Below are positions 1 through 5,549 of a DNA stretch of 5,549 nt, one piece after another; positions within the stretch are counted from its first letter, which is position 1; every line of letters begins with the position of its first letter. Source of the stretch: Planctomycetaceae bacterium. GTDB taxonomy: Bacteria > Planctomycetota > Phycisphaerae > Phycisphaerales > SM1A02. Made by a program: the position numbers and the translations under genes. The notes beneath the pieces were generated by a model that was not told where the DNA came from, did not search any database, and was given only the letters and a program-made list of their open reading frames with translations. The stretch spans positions 1 through 5,549 of the forward strand of contig NSIA01000024.1 in assembly GCA_002737585.1 (NCBI GenBank), given 5' to 3'.

Positions 1-705
1 GGCGGTGGTGATGATGAACATCAGAAATTCCCGGCGATGTTCCAGTACACCACCGGTGGTGGCGCGGGCATGTGGGAATTGCGCGAATGGACGCCCGGTG
101 AGGCATACTCCCTGGATATTGACCCCAAGTTTGTTGATGAGCAGGGTGACCTCAAGGTTCGAATCTTTTCAGCCGGATGGGATGAAGAGAAGAAGGAGCC
201 GGTCGCTTCACAAGTGACCATCTTTGTGCAAGACGATTCACTGGAAGTGATGGCCAACGAGTCCACGTTCGCTGGGAACTTGGCTTCCGCAATCATTGTT
301 GATGGATGCAAATTGGCGTTCTTGGCGGCACTCGCCGTTGCGGCTGGTTCGCTGCTCAGTTTCCCGATTGCAGTATTGCTGACGTTTGGCGTGTTCGCCA
401 TGGCCACGCTGACTCCGTTCTTGGCAACTTCCATTAAGTATTACTCGCCGGACGAGAAGAGCGGCATCATCATCTGGGCATTCCAGGTGGTGGTCTTGAC
501 GATCGCTCGAACCGTTGAATTCTTGTTGCGCGGCTTTGCGGCGCGGAGTCCCAGCGATTCGCTGGCGCAAGGGCGCGCCATCACGTGGTCCACGCTGTTT
601 GACACCGTTGTTGGTATCGGCCTTGGTTGGACAGGTGGAGTTCTCCTGATCGGTTGGCTCGGCATTCGTCGGAAGGAGATTGCCGTCTACAGCGGCCAAG
701 GCTGA
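1..705 (+). CDS. ABC-2-type transporter permease-like membrane protein, C-terminal part (5' end outside window)
   Basis: The frame is open from base 1, so the gene begins left of the window; the first in-frame ATG (37) is internal and not a convincing start. About 234 codons are visible. The first ~95 look like a soluble, probably extracytoplasmic beta-rich domain, with alternating polar and hydrophobic residues and motifs such as WELREW and VRIFSAGWDEE. Hydrophobic membrane segments follow at about residues 103-140 (likely a hairpin of two), 155-177 and 199-221, and the protein ends in a short basic tail (GIRRKEIAVYSGQG). Late membrane helices with a short cytoplasmic RRKE-type end fit ABC-2 permeases, which move lipids, polysaccharides or drugs when paired with an ATPase; no ATPase is visible. 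The stop is 3 bp before the next ATG, so the two genes are probably co-transcribed and translationally coupled. The substrate cannot be told. The membrane nature is clear; the ABC-2 assignment is by resemblance only. Confidence 0.6.
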   Translation, partial: GGGDDEHQKFPAMFQYTTGGGAGMWELREWTPGEAYSLDIDPKFVDEQGDLKVRIFSAGWDEEKKEPVASQVTIFVQDDSLEVMANESTFAGNLASAIIVDGCKLAFLAALAVAAGSLLSFPIAVLLTFGVFAMATLTPFLATSIKYYSPDEKSGIIIWAFQVVVLTIARTVEFLLRGFAARSPSDSLAQGRAITWSTLFDTVVGIGLGWTGGVLLIGWLGIRRKEIAVYSGQG

Positions 706-708
706 CCG

Positions 709-2673
709 ATGCGTGATCGAACGATCCAGATCCTTTCGGTGCTGGTTGCCGTAGCGGCGCTGTTTGTTGCAGGCACGTTGCTGCCGCGCATCGTGGCAGC
801 AAGCGACGACGGCAAGTTGCGCTATACGAACGTATCAGTGGAGGGCGCACCGCCGATTGTTGCCATCGGCGCGGCAGTAGGCGCCTTGCGCGGACTGGTG
901 GTCGACTACTTGTGGATTCGCCTGCAGCAAATGCGGGAACTCTCGCAGTTCTACGACGCGCGTCGCTTAGCTGATCTCATCACCAAATTGCAGCCACGCT
1001 TTGGCGAAGTGTGGGCGTTCCATGGTCACAACTTGGCTTACAACCTCTCGGTGATGACCAGTACTCCCGAAGAGCGCTGGCGGCTGGTCAACGAGGGCAT
1101 TGATCTTGTTCGCAACAAGGGCATTCGTTACAACCCCAACGACCTGATTCTCTACAAGGAACTGGGATGGTGGTTTGCGCACAAGGTCGACGGCCTCAGC
1201 GACGATGCGCACCTGTACTACAAGCGCGAACTGGCCAAGGAGTGGCACCTACTTCTTGGCGAACCACCGGCAGGATCGACAGCCCGTGCCGCGTGGCTGC
1301 AGGCGATTGCCGATGCCCCGGACACCTATGAAGAACTGGTGGCGCGTGACCCAGGGGTCGCCACCATGATTGCCGCTCTTGAGGCAAAGATGCAGGCGTT
1401 CGACCCCAAGTACAAGGTCAAGCTCGACCGTGATTTCCTGCTGATGCACGGGCGTTGGCATTCGGTTCGCACTGGCGCGGGTTACGCCAAACTCTTCAAT
1501 TTGCAGGATCAGTTCCGTCGCCGTGACGCGGCGTATGCCGCTATGGATGATGTCTTCTCCGACCCTGCGAACGCCAAGGCGATTGATGACTTAGTGACGT
1601 TCCTCCGCAAGCGTGTGCTCATTGATGACTACAACATGGAGCCAGCGCGCATGGCTCGCTACACGCAGGAATTTGGCCCTTTCGACTGGCGGCATCCGCA
1701 GTCACACGCCTTCTATTGGTCCAAGATGGGCGCGGAAATTGGTGCGGAGCGTTACAACAACGACGAGGACATCTACCGGATTCTCAACGACGATCGCACC
1801 ACTATTCAGGCCATGCAGGCGCTGGCGCACTCGGGGCTGATGCGCGTCGATCCGTTCTCGACGGACAATCCAACGCGTCTCTATGACATTCGGTGGATTA
1901 AGTCGATCGATCGTTATTTCCGTGAGCTGTACAGCAAGCATTACAAGGCGCGCGGCGGCGGACCGGATACGTTCGTTGACTTCTATGAGAACTTCATGGC
2001 GCAGGCGGTGCGCGAGCTGTACCACGCTGGTGAGGTTGAGGAAGCACAGAAGCTGCTTGATGAGCTGGACAAATTGTGCGGTCGTGGCGGCCTGATTCCC
2101 AACAATAAGTACGTGGCACCGGTTGATGTATTCGTGCGTAATGCCACGTTTGGTGAATACGAAATGGTCCCGGATATCGCGCGCACCGATCTCTCCGCGA
2201 TCCTGCGGCGCGGGTTCTTGGAGGGGTATTTGGTTGGCAAGAAGAAGGTGCTGGACGAGGCGCTGGTGTACGCGCGCGATCTCACTGAGTATTTCCGTAC
2301 CAACCGATTCACTGACTTCCGCACCAAGATGGGCGACGCGCGTCTTGCAGATCTGATCGGTTCGCTTGAGCGCAGCGTGGAAGATGTGCTGGTGAGCATC
2401 ATGCAAGATCAGTCGCTGCCGCTGGTTGATCGACTCACGGTGTACAACCGATTGCCGGAAGATCAGCGCGCCATGGTCTATGACTCGGCGCGTGCGCGGA
2501 TTGAGGCAGACCTGGCAGCAAGCCCGCTTGGTTCAGGCGGGGCGAAAGCAGAGAATCTGTTTCCGGAGCCGCCCAATATGGAGGCCTACCGCGCGCGTCA
2601 GGCCGAGCGTGAGAGCAAGCGTGCCGCAGAGGACAAGGAGCGCAAGGAAGGCTCCATGGACCGCAAGCGCTGA
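709..2673 (+). CDS. Conserved membrane-anchored protein of unknown function (planctomycete type, helical/TPR-like)
   Basis: This 654-residue protein begins with one hydrophobic segment at about residues 6-30, after a short basic start (MRDR), so it is a signal anchor or uncleaved signal with the bulk probably outside the cytoplasm. A second weakly hydrophobic stretch at about 48-70 (IVAIGAAVGALRGLVVDYLW) leads into a mostly helical region. Its most conserved-looking part is about residues 70-180: LQPRFGEVWAFHGHNLAYN, TPEERWRLVNEGIDL, NPNDLILYKELGWWFAHK and SDDAHLYYKRELA. The spacing of these aromatic/helical motifs resembles degenerate TPRs. The extreme C-terminus (about 620-654) is highly charged and rich in R, E and K. 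I recognise the family as conserved in planctomycetes but know no function for it. The ATG lies 3 bp after the permease stop, with AAGG at 698-701 as a weak ribosome binding site. The tight coupling suggests a role with the permease; that is inference. Confidence 0.85.
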   Translation: MRDRTIQILSVLVAVAALFVAGTLLPRIVAASDDGKLRYTNVSVEGAPPIVAIGAAVGALRGLVVDYLWIRLQQMRELSQFYDARRLADLITKLQPRFGEVWAFHGHNLAYNLSVMTSTPEERWRLVNEGIDLVRNKGIRYNPNDLILYKELGWWFAHKVDGLSDDAHLYYKRELAKEWHLLLGEPPAGSTARAAWLQAIADAPDTYEELVARDPGVATMIAALEAKMQAFDPKYKVKLDRDFLLMHGRWHSVRTGAGYAKLFNLQDQFRRRDAAYAAMDDVFSDPANAKAIDDLVTFLRKRVLIDDYNMEPARMARYTQEFGPFDWRHPQSHAFYWSKMGAEIGAERYNNDEDIYRILNDDRTTIQAMQALAHSGLMRVDPFSTDNPTRLYDIRWIKSIDRYFRELYSKHYKARGGGPDTFVDFYENFMAQAVRELYHAGEVEEAQKLLDELDKLCGRGGLIPNNKYVAPVDVFVRNATFGEYEMVPDIARTDLSAILRRGFLEGYLVGKKKVLDEALVYARDLTEYFRTNRFTDFRTKMGDARLADLIGSLERSVEDVLVSIMQDQSLPLVDRLTVYNRLPEDQRAMVYDSARARIEADLAASPLGSGGAKAENLFPEPPNMEAYRARQAERESKRAAEDKERKEGSMDRKR

Positions 2674-2706
2674 TTGCATGGTGGGCTGTCCGGTAGCCTT
2701 CGTCCC

Positions 2707-3366
2707 ATGCGCACGCCTCCTCCAGCCATTCTTGCTATTGGAAAGAACTACACCGACCACGTCGCTGAAATGGGCGGCAAGGCTCCCGATGCGTTGGTGA
2801 TGTTCATGAAGAATCCCGCGTCTTTCTGTGCGGACGGTGACGCAATCGTCATCCCTGCCATTTGCGATGAGCACGGACCGCAGGTTGACTTTGAAGGCGA
2901 GCTGGCGGTCATCATTGGCCGCACGTGTAAGGATGTCCCAGAGGCGGAGGCGTTTACCGTGATCGGTGGGTACGCCGCCGCGAATGATGTCACCGCGCGT
3001 TGGTGGCAGCGTGAGGGCGGTGGCGGGCAGTTCTGCCGGGGCAAGGGCTTTGACACCTTTTGCCCAATGAGCGCTGTGACGCCCGCCTCTGCGGTCCCGG
3101 ATCCGCAGGCGCTCCGCATCGTCACGCGCGTGAACGGTGTGGTCATGCAGGATTCTTCTACGTCATTGATGATCCATTCCGTGGCGCGCATTGTTTCGGA
3201 ACTTTCGCGTGGCACCACGCTGCTCGCTGGCACGGTGATCATCACCGGAACGCCGTCCGGGGTGGGATTTGGGCGTTCGCCGAAGGTGTTCTTGCAGGCG
3301 GGCGACGTTGTTGAAGTGGAGATTGCTGGCGTTGGTCGGACACGTAATCCGGTGCAACATGCCTGA
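2707..3366 (+). CDS. Fumarylacetoacetate hydrolase family protein (FAHD1/YcgM-like)
   Basis: The 219-residue product matches the single-domain FAH family, the same size class as YcgM and FAHD1, which hydrolyse acylpyruvates or decarboxylate oxaloacetate with a divalent metal ion. Visible landmarks in order: the N-terminal GKNYTDHVAEMG (12-23), whose H18 and E21 match the FAHD1 catalytic His-Glu pair; FEGEL (62-66), giving metal ligands E63 and E65; NDVTAR (93-98), giving D94; RGKGFDTFCP (111-120) with K113; and GTPSGVG (181-187). All key residues are present, so it should be active, but the natural substrate cannot be read from sequence. The ATG at 2707 is chosen because it puts the family's usual N-terminus right at the start. 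A TTG at 2674, just after the upstream stop, would add 11 residues with no family match. No clear Shine-Dalgarno is seen at either. The 3' end overlaps the yidD start by 8 bp. Confidence 0.93.
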   Translation: MRTPPPAILAIGKNYTDHVAEMGGKAPDALVMFMKNPASFCADGDAIVIPAICDEHGPQVDFEGELAVIIGRTCKDVPEAEAFTVIGGYAAANDVTARWWQREGGGGQFCRGKGFDTFCPMSAVTPASAVPDPQALRIVTRVNGVVMQDSSTSLMIHSVARIVSELSRGTTLLAGTVIITGTPSGVGFGRSPKVFLQAGDVVEVEIAGVGRTRNPVQHA

Positions 3367-3709
3367 GCAGCATCAGGCCGACCATGGCACTGCGCGGGCG
3401 GAACGTGGCGTGGCGCACGCTGAACGTGGCGTGGCACACACCGACGATAGTGCTGCGCAAGGTGTGCCGGAAAATGCGCCGATACCCAACATTGGACTTC
3501 CGGCTCGCGCATGCATTGGCGGCATTCATTTCTATCAACGCCGCATTGCATGGCTCACCCGTGGATGGTGCCGATTTCAGCCGTCATGTTCTGTCTATGG
3601 AGTGGAAGCGATTGAGCGGCACGGCGCCGTGCGCGGATCGTGGCTTGCAGCATGCCGCATTGCGCGATGTAACCCCTGGGGCGGATGTGGTCACGACCCG
3701 GTGCCGTGA
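3359..3709 (+). CDS. yidD: Membrane protein insertion efficiency factor YidD
   Basis: The C-terminal ~70 residues are an unmistakable YidD domain: CRFQPSCSVYGVEAIERHGA (71-90), then GSWLAACRIARCNPWGGCGHDPVP at the end, with the family's hallmark cysteines, NPWG and DPVP. YidD helps the YidC/Sec machinery insert inner-membrane proteins and sits on the cytoplasmic face of the membrane through an amphipathic N-terminal helix, here about residues 48-67. The family is usually 70-90 residues; this reading gives 116, because the first ~42 residues are a low-complexity extension partly made by a 21-bp duplication. The ATG at 3359 overlaps the FAH gene stop (ATGCCTGA). A GTG at 3464 would give an 81-residue protein of normal length; neither has a good ribosome binding site. 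The last 19 bp overlap the 3' end of rnpA on the other strand. No yidC or rpmH is in view. Confidence 0.93.
   Translation: MPEQHQADHGTARAERGVAHAERGVAHTDDSAAQGVPENAPIPNIGLPARACIGGIHFYQRRIAWLTRGWCRFQPSCSVYGVEAIERHGAVRGSWLAACRIARCNPWGGCGHDPVP
3401..3442 (+). repeat. Two-copy 21-bp tandem repeat inside the 5' part of yidD
   Basis: Unit 1 is 3401-3421 and unit 2 is 3422-3442; they match at 18 of 21 positions. Each starts with gaacgtggcgtggc. Because 21 is a multiple of three, the duplication keeps frame and encodes ERGVAHA followed by ERGVAHT in the yidD frame. It lies in the poorly conserved N-terminal extension, or in the 5' leader if the GTG at 3464 is the true start. Confidence 0.85.
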
Positions 3710-4062
3710 ATCAACCCATGCAATGCACGCGCTGATTGTTCCAACGCCGCTCGATACCGCTCCGCGTCCCATTCGCCATGTTTTCGCGCCACCACTACCA
3801 GGTCAAGACCAGGTGGCAATGCATGCTGCACCGCGCGGAACGCCTCGCGTAGCAGTCGCTTCAATCGGTTGCGAGCCACTGCATTTCCAACCTTGCGCGA
3901 GACGCTGAGACCGATGCGCGTGATCGGCAGCTCATTGCGCGCTGCGTAGACGATGATCCCGCCGCAGTCCTGGCGGCGCCGCTGCGCGTAGGCGCGGTCG
4001 AAATCTTCGCCGCGCTTGACGTGCAGGACGGCCGGGAATCGCTGATTTCCACTTGGAGGCAC
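3691..4062 (-). CDS. rnpA: Ribonuclease P protein component (RnpA)
   Basis: This is the protein subunit of RNase P, which binds the catalytic RNA and helps mature tRNA 5' ends. From the chosen GTG at 4062 it is 123 residues, normal for the family. The core reads QRFPAVLHVKRGEDFDRAY at the N-terminus, where the family's first helix and strand lie. The signature RNR region follows about 50 residues in: RIGLSVSRKVGNAVARNRLK, then RLLREAFR. After it come LPPGLDLVVVARKH and a C-terminal helix. The same frame stays open to a GTG at 4179, which would add 39 residues rich in proline and arginine and matching nothing in the family; that GTG does have AGGA about 10 bases upstream, whereas 4062 has no clear ribosome binding site. 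I prefer 4062 because of length and because the rpoZ promoter lies in the extra stretch. It converges on yidD with a 19-bp overlap and diverges from rpoZ. No rpmH precedes it. Confidence 0.93.
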   Translation of the reverse strand: MPPSGNQRFPAVLHVKRGEDFDRAYAQRRRQDCGGIIVYAARNELPITRIGLSVSRKVGNAVARNRLKRLLREAFRAVQHALPPGLDLVVVARKHGEWDAERYRAALEQSARALHGLIHGTGS

Positions 4063-4104
4063 CGGAGGAGGGTACCGGGGCAGGGGTGGGCATATTCTCG
4101 GCTC

Positions 4105-4133
4105 TTTGCGGCGACGCGGGGCAGGGCTATACT
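4105..4133 (+). promoter_or_regulatory. Predicted sigma-70-type promoter for rpoZ
   Basis: A -10 TATACT at 4128-4133 (5 of 6 to consensus) has a weak -35 TTTGCG at 4105-4110 (3 of 6) with exact 17-bp spacing. Transcription would start near 4140 and give a leader of about 68 bases before the rpoZ GTG. The -10 sits in a nearly symmetric stretch (gcTATACTgc), so the opposite strand carries TATAGC at 4131-4126, a possible -10 facing rnpA, though with no matching -35. Prediction from sequence only. Confidence 0.5.
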
Positions 4134-4196
4134 GCTCGGCTCGCGTTTGGGCGGTGCCCTTCGTGAACGGTCCATGCACATTCGGTCTTTCCTATC

Positions 4197-4200
4197 GGAG
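4197..4200 (+). promoter_or_regulatory. Shine-Dalgarno site that sets the rpoZ start
   Basis: GGAG lies 7 bases upstream of the GTG at 4208. It fixes the GTG as the start in a frame that remains open upstream to an ATG at 4106 whose extra 34 residues do not look like omega. Confidence 0.75.
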
Positions 4201-4207
4201 CCTGCTC

Positions 4208-4432
4208 GTGATTGACGCATTGAAGAGCGATGAAATCGTCCAAAAGCTCGGCGGCCGTTTCAAGCTGACCGCCCTGATCCAGCGTCGCCTCGGCGAACTC
4301 GTTGACGGAGCCCGTCCGCTCGTTGAGCGCAATGGTCGGACCGACTTCGAAGTCGTCATCGACGAGATTGTGCAAGAGAAGATCACCATCGACTGGGAAG
4401 CCAGCGGTCTTGAGGCTCCGCCTCGTCGCTGA
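4208..4432 (+). CDS. rpoZ: DNA-directed RNA polymerase omega subunit
   Basis: The 74-residue product is a compact omega subunit, which binds the beta' subunit and helps RNA polymerase assemble and stay stable. The family core is clear: DEIVQKLGGRFKLTALIQRR (residues 8-27), then RLGELVDGARPLVE (about 27-40) and a C-terminal helix VVIDEIVQEKITIDWE (about 49-64). The GTG start is chosen because it is preceded by GGAG at 7 bases and gives the usual N-terminus just before the first helix. It is divergent from rnpA, with its promoter in the shared spacer. In many bacteria rpoZ follows gmk; here it stands alone and is followed 78 bp later by a tRNA gene on the same strand. I see no terminator hairpin between them, so read-through into the tRNA is possible. 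Confidence 0.93.
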   Translation: MIDALKSDEIVQKLGGRFKLTALIQRRLGELVDGARPLVERNGRTDFEVVIDEIVQEKITIDWEASGLEAPPRR

Positions 4433-4461
4433 CTTCGCACCGGGATTGCAGTGCGTTGGAA

Positions 4462-4490
4462 TTGACCGACGCCCCGATCCCGCGCATACT
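4462..4490 (+). promoter_or_regulatory. Predicted sigma-70-type promoter for tRNA-Ser
   Basis: A -35 TTGACC at 4462-4467 (5 of 6) and a -10 CATACT at 4485-4490 (4 of 6) are separated by exactly 17 bp. Transcription would begin around 4497, some 14 bases before the mature tRNA 5' end, as expected for a tRNA that gets a short 5' leader removed by RNase P. Confidence 0.65.
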
Positions 4491-4510
4491 GTCTTTGTCC
4501 CGTTCCACCC

Positions 4511-4597
4511 GGAGAGGTGCCTGAGCGGTTGAAGGGACTAGTCTCGAAAACTAGCAGCGGGCTTGCCTGCTCGTGGGTTCGAATCCCACCCTCTCCG
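4511..4597 (+). tRNA. tRNA-Ser(CGA)
   Basis: An 87-base class II tRNA folds by eye. The acceptor GGAGAGG (4511-4517) pairs with CCTCTCC (4590-4596), with discriminator G at 4597. The anticodon stem CTAGT/ACTAG encloses the loop CTCGAAA, giving anticodon CGA at 4545-4547, which reads the serine codon UCG. The T arm is GTGGG-TTCGAAT-CCCAC (4573-4589). A long variable arm (AGCGGG...CCTGCT, with one G-U pair) is as expected for serine tRNAs. The 3' CCA is not encoded (cttc follows), so it must be added by nucleotidyltransferase. It has its own likely promoter and terminator. Confidence 0.97.
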
Positions 4598-4601
4598 CTT
4601 C

Positions 4602-4642
4602 GCTCGCCCCGCATCATCGCGGGGCGAGCTTGCTTTTGTTTT
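4602..4642 (+). terminator. Rho-independent terminator after tRNA-Ser
   Basis: A perfect 11-bp GC-rich stem (4602-4612 with 4619-4629) with a 6-base loop (atcatc) is followed by the T-rich tract ttgcttttgtttt (4630-4642). It starts 5 bases after the tRNA 3' end. On the opposite strand the hairpin is not followed by a T-run, so it should end only rightward transcription, that is the tRNA and any rpoZ read-through, and not the leftward BatE-like gene. Confidence 0.92.
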
Positions 4643-4661
4643 GGCTATTGCGATGTTGTCC

Positions 4662-4688
4662 GATGACTCCGATGACTCCGATGACTCC
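4662..4688. repeat. Three perfect tandem copies of a 9-bp unit
   Basis: The unit gatgactcc occurs three times in a row (4662-4670, 4671-4679, 4680-4688), preceded by the similar gatgttgtc. It sits between the tRNA terminator and the stop of the BatE-like gene, so it is intergenic and lies in that gene's 3' untranslated region. It looks like a small slippage-type repeat; I assign no function. Confidence 0.85.
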
Positions 4689-4712
4689 GAGTCGATCGAC
4701 CACCACGCCGCT

Positions 4713-5549
4713 CTACAACTGCGCGGCCTGCGACTCACGAATCCATCCGGAACGACCATCCGGCAGTTCGATGCGCAGCCAACCCGGGCGAGTCTCAATG
4801 ACGGTGCTTTCGACGCCGGGGCCGAGCGTTTCCACGAACGCGGGTTCGAATCCGTCGCCGTTACCTTTGCGGAGCGTGACGCCATTGTCCACCAGCACCG
4901 CGCGCGGACGGCTGGTGTGGAGGTACTCATCCGCAATGACACTGCCGCCAAAGAGTGTTGCCCCGCACAGAAGCGTGATGATCGCTACCCGCCAGGCGGC
5001 GCCGGGTGTAGCACCCGCGCCACCGCGCTGCGTGCTTGGGCGGATGAACCATGCGGCCAGTGTTCCCCAGAAACCAAGCCAGCACAGCCAACCAAGGAGC
5101 ATTCGGACTGATCGCGGCACCAGGTGCCACCAGCGCGCCACGGAATCCACCAAGAGCGTGCCGCCGGTTCGTTCGAAGGAACTCTTTACTCCGGCACGGG
5201 CGCGGGACAAGTTGTGTTCTAGGTCGGAGTCGCCCGGCATGAATCGCTCGGCGCGCACGTACGCGGCGATCGCGCGGCCGATGTCGCCCGACTCCATGTA
5301 TGCATTGCCGAGGTTGAATTCAAGTGGTCCGTTCTCGGCTCCTGCGGTACGGATGCGCTCCCACAACTGAGCGCTTTCGCGGAAAGCATCCAGGCTCGCC
5401 GCTGCGTCAGTGCGGCGGAGTTGGATGCCGCGCTCGTACGCCGTTTGCGCGCGGCTCGCGGCGCCGGTTGTTCGGTCGACGTCAGTAGCGGAGGCTTCGG
5501 TTGTGCACAGTGCGGACGTCGCTATGCACAGCACTATGCAGAGTTTCAT
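4713..5549 (-). CDS. BatE-like TPR and SH3-domain membrane protein
   Basis: The 278-residue protein starts with a signal peptide (hydrophobic ~2-14, likely cleaved after ASA at 19-21; the cysteines lack a proper lipobox). TPR-like repeats follow at about 34-67 and 73-106; the second, GPLEFNLGNAYMESGDIGRA with DSDLEHNLSRAR after it, is typical of the TPR found in BatE/BatC proteins. Two membrane helices at about 149-169 and 186-208 come next, then a bacterial SH3-like domain at about 215-273 (VLVDNGVTLRKG ... PGWLRIELPDGRSGWI). This TPR, two-helix, SH3 order is that of BatE of the Bat (Bacteroides aerotolerance) cluster, which goes with MoxR ATPases and von Willebrand factor A proteins and probably acts at the membrane on periplasmic partners. 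The remaining bat genes would be expected just right of the window, upstream of this gene. The ATG is the last codon in view, so its ribosome binding site is unseen and a longer start cannot be ruled out, but the signal peptide fits this one. Confidence 0.82.
   Translation of the reverse strand: MKLCIVLCIATSALCTTEASATDVDRTTGAASRAQTAYERGIQLRRTDAAASLDAFRESAQLWERIRTAGAENGPLEFNLGNAYMESGDIGRAIAAYVRAERFMPGDSDLEHNLSRARAGVKSSFERTGGTLLVDSVARWWHLVPRSVRMLLGWLCWLGFWGTLAAWFIRPSTQRGGAGATPGAAWRVAIITLLCGATLFGGSVIADEYLHTSRPRAVLVDNGVTLRKGNGDGFEPAFVETLGPGVESTVIETRPGWLRIELPDGRSGWIRESQAAQL

Noticed and set aside
1702..2406. 234-codon open frame on the - strand inside the 654-residue gene
   Set aside because: It is antisense to a well-patterned conserved protein and its translation shows no recognisable family; a GC-rich shadow frame.
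2748..3551. 267-codon open frame on the - strand across the FAH gene and the yidD start
   Set aside because: The + strand encodes all FAH catalytic motifs and the YidD start; the antisense product is low-complexity and family-less.
3384..3908. 174-codon + strand frame overlapping yidD and rnpA
   Set aside because: It is out of frame with yidD and antisense to rnpA, both firmly identified, and has no motif of its own.
4511..4597. Integrated mobile element at the tRNA-Ser gene
   Set aside because: No integrase, no repeat of the tRNA 3' end and no att-like duplication is seen in the window.
4602..4629. Hairpin as a bidirectional terminator also serving the BatE-like gene
   Set aside because: On the - strand the stem is followed by gaagcggagag, with no T-run, so only the + direction is supported.
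4662..4688. Possible CRISPR-like array
   Set aside because: The units are only 9 bp and directly abutting, with no spacers and no cas genes.
4563..5370. Two long + strand frames (182 and 265 codons) across the tRNA end and the BatE-like gene, one reading SDDSDDSDDSES
   Set aside because: They begin inside a tRNA and run antisense to a clear signal-peptide/TPR/SH3 protein; the Asp/Ser run is only the 9-bp repeat translated.

Overview
The window is bacterial, GC-rich and densely coded. It most likely comes from a planctomycete, probably the Phycisphaerae side of that phylum. This rests on the pairing of an ABC-2-like permease with a long, membrane-anchored conserved protein that resembles planctomycete proteins I know, and on the general look of the RnpA, RpoZ and BatE-like sequences. 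It is an inference; there is no 16S or similar marker here.

Left part (1-3709, + strand): four genes run head to tail with almost no space between them. They are the C-terminal part of an ABC-2-type permease-like membrane protein (open at the left edge), a 654-residue conserved protein of unknown function, a FAHD1/YcgM-like fumarylacetoacetate hydrolase family enzyme, and YidD, the membrane protein insertion efficiency factor. The gaps are 3 bp, about 33 bp and an 8-bp overlap, so they look like one transcription unit whose promoter lies left of the window.

Middle part (3691-4432): rnpA (RNase P protein) lies on the - strand. It converges on yidD, with a 19-bp overlap of the two 3' ends, and diverges from rpoZ (RNA polymerase omega). 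In many bacteria rnpA and yidD are adjacent but point the same way, so the orientation here is unusual. The roughly 145-bp rnpA-rpoZ spacer holds a good -10 element for rpoZ that is partly symmetric and could also face rnpA.

Right part (4433-5549): a tRNA-Ser(CGA) gene has its own sigma-70-like promoter and a strong intrinsic terminator, so it looks like a self-contained unit. A short 9-bp tandem repeat follows. A BatE-like protein (signal peptide, TPRs, two membrane segments, SH3-like domain) then reads leftward on the - strand; its start codon is the last three bases of the window.

I see no CRISPR array, insertion sequence, prophage gene or defence system. The window is mainly core information-processing and envelope genes. 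The most open question is the conserved 654-residue protein, and the most unusual structural feature is the rearranged yidD/rnpA/rpoZ arrangement.
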